Of a stretch of DNA of 64,000 nt, positions 56,896 to 64,000 are shown one piece after another (within the stretch, counting starts at the first letter, position 1; each line of letters starts with the position of its first letter). Location: NCBI RefSeq assembly GCF_051846935.1, contig NZ_JBPYCS010000010.1, positions 27,658 to 91,657 on the forward strand. Reading direction: 5' to 3'. The translations under genes and the position numbers were made by a program. The DNA comes from JBPYCR01 sp051846935 (GTDB lineage: Bacteria > Bacillota > Bacilli > Bacillales > Amphibacillaceae). Below the pieces are notes generated by a model. It saw nothing but the letters and a program-made list of their open reading frames with translations. It did not search any database and was not told where the DNA came from.

Positions 56896-59082
56896 ATGCT
56901 CGAACTTTTTAAAATAGCTGGTCGTATAGATTTGGAAGGCGCAGATAAAGCCAATAAAGACCTAGACAAACTCGACAACAAAGGAAAAACCACATCGTCA
57001 AAATTAGGCGGATTTGCTAAAAAAGTAGGTAAAGCAGGGTTAATAGCTGGTGGTGCAATGGCAGGGTTAGGTACTGCTGCATTCGCTGCAACAAAAAAAG
57101 TAACCGAGGGATTTGACGAGATCGCCAAAGCATCCGCAAGGTTAGGAGTCAGCACTGACGCATACCAAGAGTTTGACTATTGGGCAGGGCAAAACGGCAT
57201 CGCACACGCGCAAATGGAGAAGGCTGTCGGACGTTTCAACCAACGAATGGGAATGGCGCAAAATGGAAACGAGAAGTACGCTGCAGCGTTACAACAACTA
57301 GGCGTTGATATGGATTCGGTGCGTGATGGTACACTCTCGACAGAGGATGCGTTTGCACAGTCCATTAAAACATTGTCCGAAATGGAAAACGAGCAAGATA
57401 AGGTCAATTGGGCGACAGAAATGTTTGGTACGAAACTGGCGAGGGATTTATTACCTGCTTTACAAGACGGCTCACTATCGCTAGAAGATGCGAAAAAGAA
57501 AGCGAAAGACTTAGGAATCGTAATCGAAGAAGATACATTACGAGCATCGGAAAAATTTAATGATACTTGGGATGATCTTACTCGAATGACTGGTGCATTT
57601 GGTAAAAAATTGCTAACTGACTTGATGCCTAGCTTTCAAAAAATGATGGATTGGGTCATTGAACACCTGCCAAAAATACAAAACTTTTTCCAGAATACGT
57701 TCGACAAAATTGGTAACATCCTTTCGAAAGTTCGAGGGTATGTCAAAGATGCGATAGATTGGTTCGTGCGTATGAAGGATGGTGCGCTTGATTCGGTCGG
57801 TGGCATTGAGGGTATATTTGAAAACTTTGCACCTGTATTTGATTTATTCAAAGAGTCAGCGCAAACACTCGTCAGCAGTCTTGGTCCAATTTGGGAAAGT
57901 TTGAAAGAATTATTCAAGAGTTTACAACCAATTTTAGAGATAATCGGTGTTTTTGTCGGAAGTGTACTTATTACAGCTTTCGGGATCTTCATTTCTATTG
58001 TTAATGGTGTTATCGCTGCAATCGGTCCATTGATTGACGCGTTTATTAATCTGTTAGATTTTATCGTTAATGTAGTAAATACGGTTGTTGCGCTATTCAA
58101 AGGCGATTTTACGGGCGCAATGGAATATTGGGAACGAGCAACACAAGCAAGCGTTGATTTTTTCATGAGTCTATTTGAAGCAGTCATAAATTATGTATCA
58201 ACTTTTGTTAAAACGATAATTAATTACTTTAAAGGGCTATACAATACGCTAGTTGGTAACTCGATCATACCTGATATGGTCAATGCGATTATTAATTGGT
58301 TTAAAGACTTAGGGAAACAAGCCATCCAATTAGTGCTTAACATGGTTAAGAAGGTAGTAGAATGGTTTAAAAACCTGCACACGAATGCAGTTGATCGTTT
58401 TAATCGATTACGCTCAAAGGCTACATCTATTTTTAACAGAATTATGAGCGCAATTATAAATCCAGTACAACGAGCGCGCGATAGAGTAATAAGTTTTGTA
58501 GCAAATATGTATGAACGAGCAGTAAGCAATTTTAATAATTTGAGAAGTAGAGCGAAAAGCATATTTAATTCCGTAAAATCAGCGATTACAAGACCGATCG
58601 AAAAAGCACGAGATATAGTCAAATCAGCGATTGATAGAATAAAAGGTTTCTTCAGTGGATTGAAGTTGAAGTTTCCTAAAATAAGAATGCCTAAATTACC
58701 GAAGTTCAGCTTGAAAGGTAAGTTTAGCCTTGCGCCGCCGAGCGTACCGAAATTGAAGGTGAATTGGAATGCGGTAGGGGGAGTATTTAGAAAACCGACT
58801 ATTTTTAATACCGCTAACGCAGGACTACAAGGTGTTGGTGAAGCAGGTGCGGAAGCTATATTGCCGTTGAACAAAAATGTATTAGGCACAATCGGACAAA
58901 GTATAGCACGCACAATTCCCAAAGAGGAAAGCGGAATAAAAGAGTTGCTACAAGAATTAATAACAGCTGTAAAAGAAGGTAAAAATATAATTATGGACGA
59001 CAGAGAAGTTGGAAGAATCATTGAGCCTCATATAACTGAAAACCAAAACAGAAACAAGAAAGTGAGGGGGAAATTTGCTTAA
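56896..59082 (+). CDS. Tape measure protein
   Basis: A 728 aa protein that sets tail length. The N-terminal part (about 55-240) has the TMP pattern (AIAGLGTAAF-like region, ARLGVSTDAYQEFDYWAGQN). A hydrophobic stretch lies at about 345-395, then amphipathic helices, and the C-terminus ends GEAGAEAILPLNKN. At roughly 0.15 nm per residue the tail would be about 110 nm. ATG 56896 after GGCAGGTGAT. It overlaps the Dit gene by 8 bases. Confidence 0.92.
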   Translation: MLELFKIAGRIDLEGADKANKDLDKLDNKGKTTSSKLGGFAKKVGKAGLIAGGAMAGLGTAAFAATKKVTEGFDEIAKASARLGVSTDAYQEFDYWAGQNGIAHAQMEKAVGRFNQRMGMAQNGNEKYAAALQQLGVDMDSVRDGTLSTEDAFAQSIKTLSEMENEQDKVNWATEMFGTKLARDLLPALQDGSLSLEDAKKKAKDLGIVIEEDTLRASEKFNDTWDDLTRMTGAFGKKLLTDLMPSFQKMMDWVIEHLPKIQNFFQNTFDKIGNILSKVRGYVKDAIDWFVRMKDGALDSVGGIEGIFENFAPVFDLFKESAQTLVSSLGPIWESLKELFKSLQPILEIIGVFVGSVLITAFGIFISIVNGVIAAIGPLIDAFINLLDFIVNVVNTVVALFKGDFTGAMEYWERATQASVDFFMSLFEAVINYVSTFVKTIINYFKGLYNTLVGNSIIPDMVNAIINWFKDLGKQAIQLVLNMVKKVVEWFKNLHTNAVDRFNRLRSKATSIFNRIMSAIINPVQRARDRVISFVANMYERAVSNFNNLRSRAKSIFNSVKSAITRPIEKARDIVKSAIDRIKGFFSGLKLKFPKIRMPKLPKFSLKGKFSLAPPSVPKLKVNWNAVGGVFRKPTIFNTANAGLQGVGEAGAEAILPLNKNVLGTIGQSIARTIPKEESGIKELLQELITAVKEGKNIIMDDREVGRIIEPHITENQNRNKKVRGKFA

Positions 59083-60514
59083 CTTTACATTTAATCACAT
59101 TAAAAAAGATTGGATATTTTTATTGGAAGGAAGGCAAAAATCCCCTTTCGCTACAATCAACAGATCGTTAATCACGGTACCCGGCATGGACGGCGCATAC
59201 TTGTCATCTACAAAGGTAGAACCTTTTGTCATACAGCAGCCGATTGGATTTATTGTAGACGACAACACACACGCACTAGATTTAAAAGACGAACTCGCAT
59301 CATGGCTATATACAGAAAAGCCAGTACCGTTGCAATTTGACGATGAACAAGGAAGAACGTATTACGCTGTTGTGCAAAACGCCATTGAGGACTTTGAAAA
59401 GTTTGCTGAATTACGTCAAGGTACAATCCAATTTTTATGCGTTGACCCGTATGGTTACGGAGAAGAAAAAAATGTTAATTTTACTTCCGATACAGCGACA
59501 ATAGAAAATCTTGGTACAGCTGAATCCGATCCGATTTTTACATTAGACGTACTACAGCCAACCACTTTTGCCATGGTAAGTAACGGGGAAGAATATATGA
59601 TGATTGGTGAAATGCTTGATGCGGATGACATCGCATTTAATAAAGAGGAACTAATTTTACACGACACTTGCTCTACTACAACCGGTTGGACATCTGCAGC
59701 AGAAGTTGAAGGTGGGATTGTTGCTGGAACAATGGTAAGTGACGGATCGTCTTTTAAAGCTACTGATTATGGAGCTGGTACTGGTTGGCATGGTCCTTCG
59801 TTAAAGAAAAGTCTATCTGAGCCATTAACAAACTTTAGAGCAGAATTTTTGATCGAACAAGTTGGGACTTACGCAGCGGATGTTGGGAATGTCGAATTTT
59901 ATTTGCTTGACGTAAATAATAACGTAGTTGGTAGTATTCGGATGCGTGATGCGAACACAGGCATGCAGTTAAACGAGGCTAACGCACGTGTTGGATCTTT
60001 TGAAAATGGTCATTTATTAATAGCTAACGATTACGGTAACAGGTATGCTACATGGGCGAACTTTAGCGGAATCTTACGTTTACAGCGTGCTAATAATCGC
60101 TGGCAGGCTTATGTAGCTTTAATTGACGATAACGGTAACCACCACAGTACGATGACAAGGGCTTTCGAAGATACGGAAGGTTTATACGCTGCTGATATTG
60201 CACAGATACAAGTTCACATTGCGACATCGAAAGAATATACGCCTACGCAACAAAAGATAAACGACATAAAAATATATAAACTTAACCAAAGAGAAGGTAT
60301 TCCATATATTGCAGATGTCGGCGATAAAATAATTTTTGATCATATGCACGATAACATTACAATCAATGGTGAAAGCATTTTCGGTGAAGAAAACGATATT
60401 AGAAAAGATTTCGGCGCTGATTATTTTAAACTGAAGTCAGGATTTAATAGTTTAACAGTTTTGCCGGAAGGTGCTTTTGATACGAGTATTAAATTTAGAG
60501 AAAGGTATAGGTGA
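59075..60514 (+). CDS. Distal tail protein (Dit), enlarged with a probable carbohydrate-binding insert
   Basis: A 479 aa protein. The N-terminal belt domain is typical of Dit (LEGRQKSPFATINRSLITVP, then EKPVPLQFDDEQGRTYYAVV and GTIQFLCVDPYGYG). The usual Dit is about 250 aa. Here a beta-rich segment of about 200 residues (roughly 195-400, containing TGWHGPSLKKSLSEPL and LRLQRANNRWQAYVALID) is inserted before the C-terminal Dit part. It looks like a lectin-type domain. TTG 59075 follows GAGGGGG. Confidence 0.85.
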   Translation: MLNFTFNHIKKDWIFLLEGRQKSPFATINRSLITVPGMDGAYLSSTKVEPFVIQQPIGFIVDDNTHALDLKDELASWLYTEKPVPLQFDDEQGRTYYAVVQNAIEDFEKFAELRQGTIQFLCVDPYGYGEEKNVNFTSDTATIENLGTAESDPIFTLDVLQPTTFAMVSNGEEYMMIGEMLDADDIAFNKEELILHDTCSTTTGWTSAAEVEGGIVAGTMVSDGSSFKATDYGAGTGWHGPSLKKSLSEPLTNFRAEFLIEQVGTYAADVGNVEFYLLDVNNNVVGSIRMRDANTGMQLNEANARVGSFENGHLLIANDYGNRYATWANFSGILRLQRANNRWQAYVALIDDNGNHHSTMTRAFEDTEGLYAADIAQIQVHIATSKEYTPTQQKINDIKIYKLNQREGIPYIADVGDKIIFDHMHDNITINGESIFGEENDIRKDFGADYFKLKSGFNSLTVLPEGAFDTSIKFRERYR

Positions 60515-60519
60515 TTAAA

Positions 60520-60738
60520 ATGAGTAGGAACAAAGAAAATGAAATTGTAGCTAAATTAAAAGAATTGACAAGCGGATGGACGATGGTAGCTAGGCTCACA
60601 GCGATCAATGAGGAGATCCACAATGCAGATTTTGAAACAAAAATGGAACTCCTCATTTTCAAGAGTGAAGTTCTAGAAGCCTTGCAACTAAGAGGTACTA
60701 CTTGTGTTCGCTGTTCGCATGATAAGTATTTTACCTAA
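60520..60738 (+). CDS. Hypothetical phage protein, 72 aa
   Basis: ATG 60520 with AGGTGATTAAA upstream. Helical; ends with RGTTCVRCSHDKYFT, containing a CxxC. Unknown function. Its 3' end overlaps the convergent minus-strand gene by 8 bases. Confidence 0.6.
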   Translation: MSRNKENEIVAKLKELTSGWTMVARLTAINEEIHNADFETKMELLIFKSEVLEALQLRGTTCVRCSHDKYFT

Positions 60739-60925
60739 ATTTATCTTTTATTCTTTGGTCTCTGTCTTGATGTTCGGTTATCTCTCTGTAAAGCTGTTTT
60801 GAGAAATTCCTTGTGTCAAGTGCAATATTGAGTATGTCAGAGATAGCATTTTCTAATTGCGGATTGTCTACCCCGTGTTTATTAAAGGCTTCTTTGACTA
60901 TTTCTGTGAAATTTGCTTGTCTCAA
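60731..60925 (-). CDS. Small minus-strand protein inside the tail operon, 64 aa
   Basis: TTG 60925 preceded on the minus strand by TAGGGGGTGAT (4-base spacing); in-frame GTG 60934 overlaps that RBS. A helical soluble protein (TEIVKEAFNKHGVDNPQLEN, then LYREITEHQDRDQRIKDKF). It is the only minus-strand gene called in the late region. Family unknown; may be a moron or a regulator. Confidence 0.6.
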   Translation of the reverse strand: MRQANFTEIVKEAFNKHGVDNPQLENAISDILNIALDTRNFSKQLYREITEHQDRDQRIKDKFR

Positions 60926-60992
60926 TTTTATCACCCCCTAAATGTCATAATTCGACAATAAGGGGATTTTCCTGCAAGAAAGAAGGGCGTAT

Positions 60993-63641
60993 ATGATACA
61001 CATACTAGATCACCAAACCGACAAGTTATTAGGTGACTCGAACAAATATAGAGACGATAATCATTTTGAGTCGCTCAAAGACGGTGAAACCTTTGATTTT
61101 ACAGAACCGATTAACAGCAAAATATCTCCATATTTAAACAAAAAGAATCGCGTCATTATTCCTGTGGACGACGGTTTTTTTCGTGAGTTTATCATACATG
61201 AATCTATACAACATGAAAACGAAATCGAAGTATTTACGATCGCATCATACATTGAATTACAAAAGGATGAACCAATTGCTCCTATTACATTAAACAGCCA
61301 AACCGTTAATACTGCAATGGATTACGTTTTGTCTAATACCGATTGGCAACGTGGTATTAGTGATTATTCAGGTATACGAACAATTACTTTCGACGAATAT
61401 ATAAATCCTTATAATGCGCTTAGACAACTCACACATGTTGATAATTTTGACCTGGACTTACGTTTTAGAATAGAAACAAAAGGCGGTAAAGTAATAGGGC
61501 GATTTGTCGATATGATCGAAAAACAAGGCGAATGGCGTGGAAAAGAAGTAGTTAGCGGAAAGGATTTAATCAGCGCAAAGAGAACCGAAATGACCGATCA
61601 AGTTGTAACCGCTCTATATGGCATTGGTCCAGAAAAAGAGGACGGAACCCGGGAAATAGTTGTCGTTAAGAATGAAGAAGCTAGGCAAGTGTGGGGTAGA
61701 AAAGGAAAACATTTATGGGGTATTTACGAACCACAGACAGAAGATCTGAACATGACTGTCGAACGACTAACGCAACTTACGGAAATGGAACTAAATAAAC
61801 GCATAAGTGCATTAGTACAATACAAGGTTGAAGGTGTAGACATCGAGCATGTTTTTGGGAGAGAACACGAAAAGATAAGGATTGGCGACGATGTTAGGAT
61901 TAAAGCTACTGAATACAATCCACCGATTTATTTGGATAGCAGAATTATCGCAAGGGAAGGTCCAATAAGAAATAAATCACAGAAAAAATATACATTAGGC
62001 GAGTTTATTGAGTATACAGAAGATGACGTTAAGAAAAATTTAAAATTGTTGGAAAAGCAGATCGCTAAAAAAATAAGTGAAGCACAACTCGTTAATTATG
62101 CGGAAAAAATCATACCTGAACAACCAACGGAACCAGTTAATCCTGACGTAGGTGACAAATGGGTTGATACGGCCGAGTCACCTTTTAAATTAAAGCTGTT
62201 TGACGGTATAGAATGGAAAACTGTAAAGGGTGATCCCGGAGAACAAGGTCCAATAGGACCAAAAGGGGACCAAGGAATTAAAGGTGAAAAGGGATCAGAT
62301 GGTTTAACTGCATATACGCACATCGCTTATGCTGATGATGAAAACGGTAATGGGTTTTCGCAATCTCCAACAGGGAAAGAATACATTGGTATGTATGCGG
62401 ATCATTCTCCAACAGATAGTAGTGACCCTTCCGATTATAATTGGTCGCTTATTAAAGGTGCTGACGGTTCACAAGGTATTCCCGGACCAAAAGGTGACGA
62501 TGGTCATACGCCGTATTTTCATACGGCTTGGGCGAATAATGAAACGGGTACAAGTGGATTTAGTACAACTGACTCTGTAAATAAATTATATATTGGTACG
62601 TATACTGACTTTGTACAATCGGATAGCACAGATCCATCGCGGTATTCGTGGACTAAATTAAAAGGAGATAAGGGAGATACTGGTTCACAAGGTCCAAAGG
62701 GAGATAAAGGTGAGCAAGGACCAGAGGGACCGGCGGGAAAAGATGGTATAGCACACATGGGTCCGTTAGCACCAAGTAATCCTGCTCTTAATGGCACATG
62801 GTTTGAAACAGATGCAATCGGTAAGGTAATAGCAATTAAAAAATGGACTGGAAGCTCTTGGGAAACTGCAAAAATGGACGCAGAAACGCTAAGTGTTGAG
62901 CAGTTATCAGCTTTAAGCGCTAATTTAGGAAACGTTACTGCGGGTCATATACAAGGTGTTACAATGAACCTTGCTAATGGAAAGCTAATTGTTGATGATC
63001 AAGGAAATGTCAAATTTTCCGGTGATTTAGAAGGAGCAAATGGTACATTTTACGGTGTTGTTGAAACAATTGTGGATATGCCAGCAGTTAAAAAATTAAT
63101 AGCGCGTATTGGCGAAGGTGAAGGCTACTTCGAAACGCATCATTATTTTGACGGTACTACTGATCGTATAACTGTAAATGGTGATGGTGTTCACCATGGT
63201 TCGGATGGTGTAGGTAATTTAAATGATTTTGAATTTAATAGTAAGAATGGGTTTGTGTTCACTTCAACTAGAGGACAACCAGCGCACTTTAATACTGATA
63301 TTCGTTTAGATAGTGGACGTTTTATAAGGCAATTGGGAGCACAAGCCTTATCGTTACAAAACGGTTGGGTAAACGCAGGAGGAATATACCCTAATTTAGT
63401 TTTTTACGAAGACACACAAGGCTATATATATATTAAAGGATCTATTAAAGACGGCACTGTAGGAACGGGATCGCCAGTAGCAAGACTGCCTGTAGGTTAC
63501 AGACCTTCATATTATATGCGCTTTCCGTCCGCACAAGGACACGATCTGCATATTTCAACAAACGGATACATTATGGTCGGCGGTGGTTCTAATACTATCG
63601 TTAGTTTCGATGGCATCTTATTTAATGGGGTGGTCAGATGA
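60993..63641 (+). CDS. Tail endopeptidase/spike (Tal-like) with collagen-like repeats
   Basis: An 882 aa protein. The N-terminal about 350 residues are the prophage tail endopeptidase (Tal) fold that caps the tail (FDLDLRFRIETKGGKVIGRF, GKDLISAKRTEMTDQVVTAL). Three Gly-X-Y stretches lie near 412-436, 490-503 and 557-585. They alternate with two copies of a 50-residue repeat (THIAYADDENGNGFSQSPTG and FHTAWANNETGTSGFSTTDS). The C-terminal part (about 640-882) is fibre-like and ends in a possible receptor-binding domain. ATG 60993 after AGAAGGGC. Confidence 0.88.
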   Translation: MIHILDHQTDKLLGDSNKYRDDNHFESLKDGETFDFTEPINSKISPYLNKKNRVIIPVDDGFFREFIIHESIQHENEIEVFTIASYIELQKDEPIAPITLNSQTVNTAMDYVLSNTDWQRGISDYSGIRTITFDEYINPYNALRQLTHVDNFDLDLRFRIETKGGKVIGRFVDMIEKQGEWRGKEVVSGKDLISAKRTEMTDQVVTALYGIGPEKEDGTREIVVVKNEEARQVWGRKGKHLWGIYEPQTEDLNMTVERLTQLTEMELNKRISALVQYKVEGVDIEHVFGREHEKIRIGDDVRIKATEYNPPIYLDSRIIAREGPIRNKSQKKYTLGEFIEYTEDDVKKNLKLLEKQIAKKISEAQLVNYAEKIIPEQPTEPVNPDVGDKWVDTAESPFKLKLFDGIEWKTVKGDPGEQGPIGPKGDQGIKGEKGSDGLTAYTHIAYADDENGNGFSQSPTGKEYIGMYADHSPTDSSDPSDYNWSLIKGADGSQGIPGPKGDDGHTPYFHTAWANNETGTSGFSTTDSVNKLYIGTYTDFVQSDSTDPSRYSWTKLKGDKGDTGSQGPKGDKGEQGPEGPAGKDGIAHMGPLAPSNPALNGTWFETDAIGKVIAIKKWTGSSWETAKMDAETLSVEQLSALSANLGNVTAGHIQGVTMNLANGKLIVDDQGNVKFSGDLEGANGTFYGVVETIVDMPAVKKLIARIGEGEGYFETHHYFDGTTDRITVNGDGVHHGSDGVGNLNDFEFNSKNGFVFTSTRGQPAHFNTDIRLDSGRFIRQLGAQALSLQNGWVNAGGIYPNLVFYEDTQGYIYIKGSIKDGTVGTGSPVARLPVGYRPSYYMRFPSAQGHDLHISTNGYIMVGGGSNTIVSFDGILFNGVVR

Positions 63642-63934
63642 TTGTTTATTTAATTGATAGTAATGGGTTTGTAGTTGACACATATAATTCTAATTTTCCG
63701 TTCGATGCAGATCCGGATTACCTTATTTTAAAAGGATGGGATGCTCGTTTATTCAAACCGAAATTTACTAACGGTGAATGGATAGAAGGATTAACTGCAT
63801 CAGAATTACAACAGCGAGAAGAAGAAACGGTAAATCAAAAGTTAAGCGACATGGAGAAATTGAAACAAGACAATGACATGCTTGCTATGGCTGTCTTAGA
63901 ACTATCACAAACAATATTGAATGGAGGCAAGTAA
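63638..63934 (+). CDS. Tail-region protein, XkdW-like
   Basis: A 98 aa protein (MIVYLIDSNGFVVDTYNSNF, FKPKFTNGEWIEGLTASELQ, then a coiled-coil C-terminus). Size and position match XkdW-type proteins after the tail spike. ATG 63638 overlaps the previous stop. Confidence 0.7.
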   Translation: MIVYLIDSNGFVVDTYNSNFPFDADPDYLILKGWDARLFKPKFTNGEWIEGLTASELQQREEETVNQKLSDMEKLKQDNDMLAMAVLELSQTILNGGK

Positions 63935-64000
63935 ATGTTGGCTATGTTATTTGCAACTTATATTATTCGAGGAAAATGGGCTTATGCAGATGTGCCGGAT
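63934..64000 (+). CDS. XkdX-like small tail-region protein, N-terminal part
   Basis: ATG 63934 overlaps the preceding stop; GGAGGCAAG is the RBS. The first 22 residues, MLAMLFATYIIRGKWAYADV plus PD, match the start of short phage proteins common at this position. It continues past the window. Confidence 0.65.

Noticed and set aside
58224..59021. 265-codon minus-strand ORF opposite the tape measure gene
   Set aside because: Long but a shadow of a strongly coding plus-strand gene; no RBS and composition typical of reverse frames.
1..64000. CRISPR arrays, insertion sequences with transposase, and rRNA genes
   Set aside because: No regularly spaced direct repeats, no transposase-like protein and no rRNA sequence were seen in the window.

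Overview
The window is a low-GC Gram-positive chromosome segment from an endospore-forming Bacillaceae. Gene content and order match the Bacillus subtilis ftsEX-uvrBA-hprK-trxB-whiA-clpP neighbourhood. Protein wording, bacillithiol genes (yojF-bshB2), Crh and CtsR control fit an Oceanobacillus/Virgibacillus-type genus, but the genus is an inference. The only RNA gene called with high confidence is one tRNA-Arg(CCG).

Bases 1-31055 are chromosomal core. They hold the end of a cytochrome c, ftsE-ftsX and an M23 cell-wall hydrolase of the kind FtsEX controls, the S41 protease ctpB and PDZ protein minJ, LexA-boxed uvrB-uvrA, yojF-bshB2, yvlC-yvlD, the hprK-lgt-yvoD-ppaX-yvoF cluster, and glpD then glpK. 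After these come yvcD, trxB, rapZ-yvcK-whiA and crh, then clpP on the minus strand behind a CtsR-overlapped promoter. Intergenic regions carry about five related copies of a 250-310 bp MITE-like repeat. A possible small RNA lies just after trxB.

Bases 31056-64000 are the left part of a siphovirus-type prophage next to tRNA-Arg; its right end lies outside the window. Leftward lysogeny genes are integrase, ImmA-like peptidase, an Ltp-like membrane protein (possible superinfection exclusion) and a CI-type repressor. The divergent control region has four copies of a 15-bp GCAAC-N5-GTTGC-type operator, two of them exactly filling the -35/-10 spacers, and a fifth copy lies in the end of the cro-like gene. 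Rightward early genes include several XRE regulators, Rha, an excisionase-like protein, a Rad50/SbcC-like ATPase with RecT and an MBL-fold hydrolase, a DnaD-domain protein, dUTPase, RecU and many small proteins. The early region ends in an XtrA-like gene whose ribosome binding site lies inside a 13-bp stem, and an Xpf/ArpU-type sigma-like regulator.

The late region (47138 to the end) runs terS, terL, portal, minor head protein, small genes, a structured RNA leader, scaffold, major capsid, connector and completion proteins, major tail protein, gpG/gpGT with a T TTT TTA slippery site, tape measure, an enlarged Dit and a collagen-like tail endopeptidase. Lysis genes must lie further right. Two small phage genes look split by single-base slips in A-runs.
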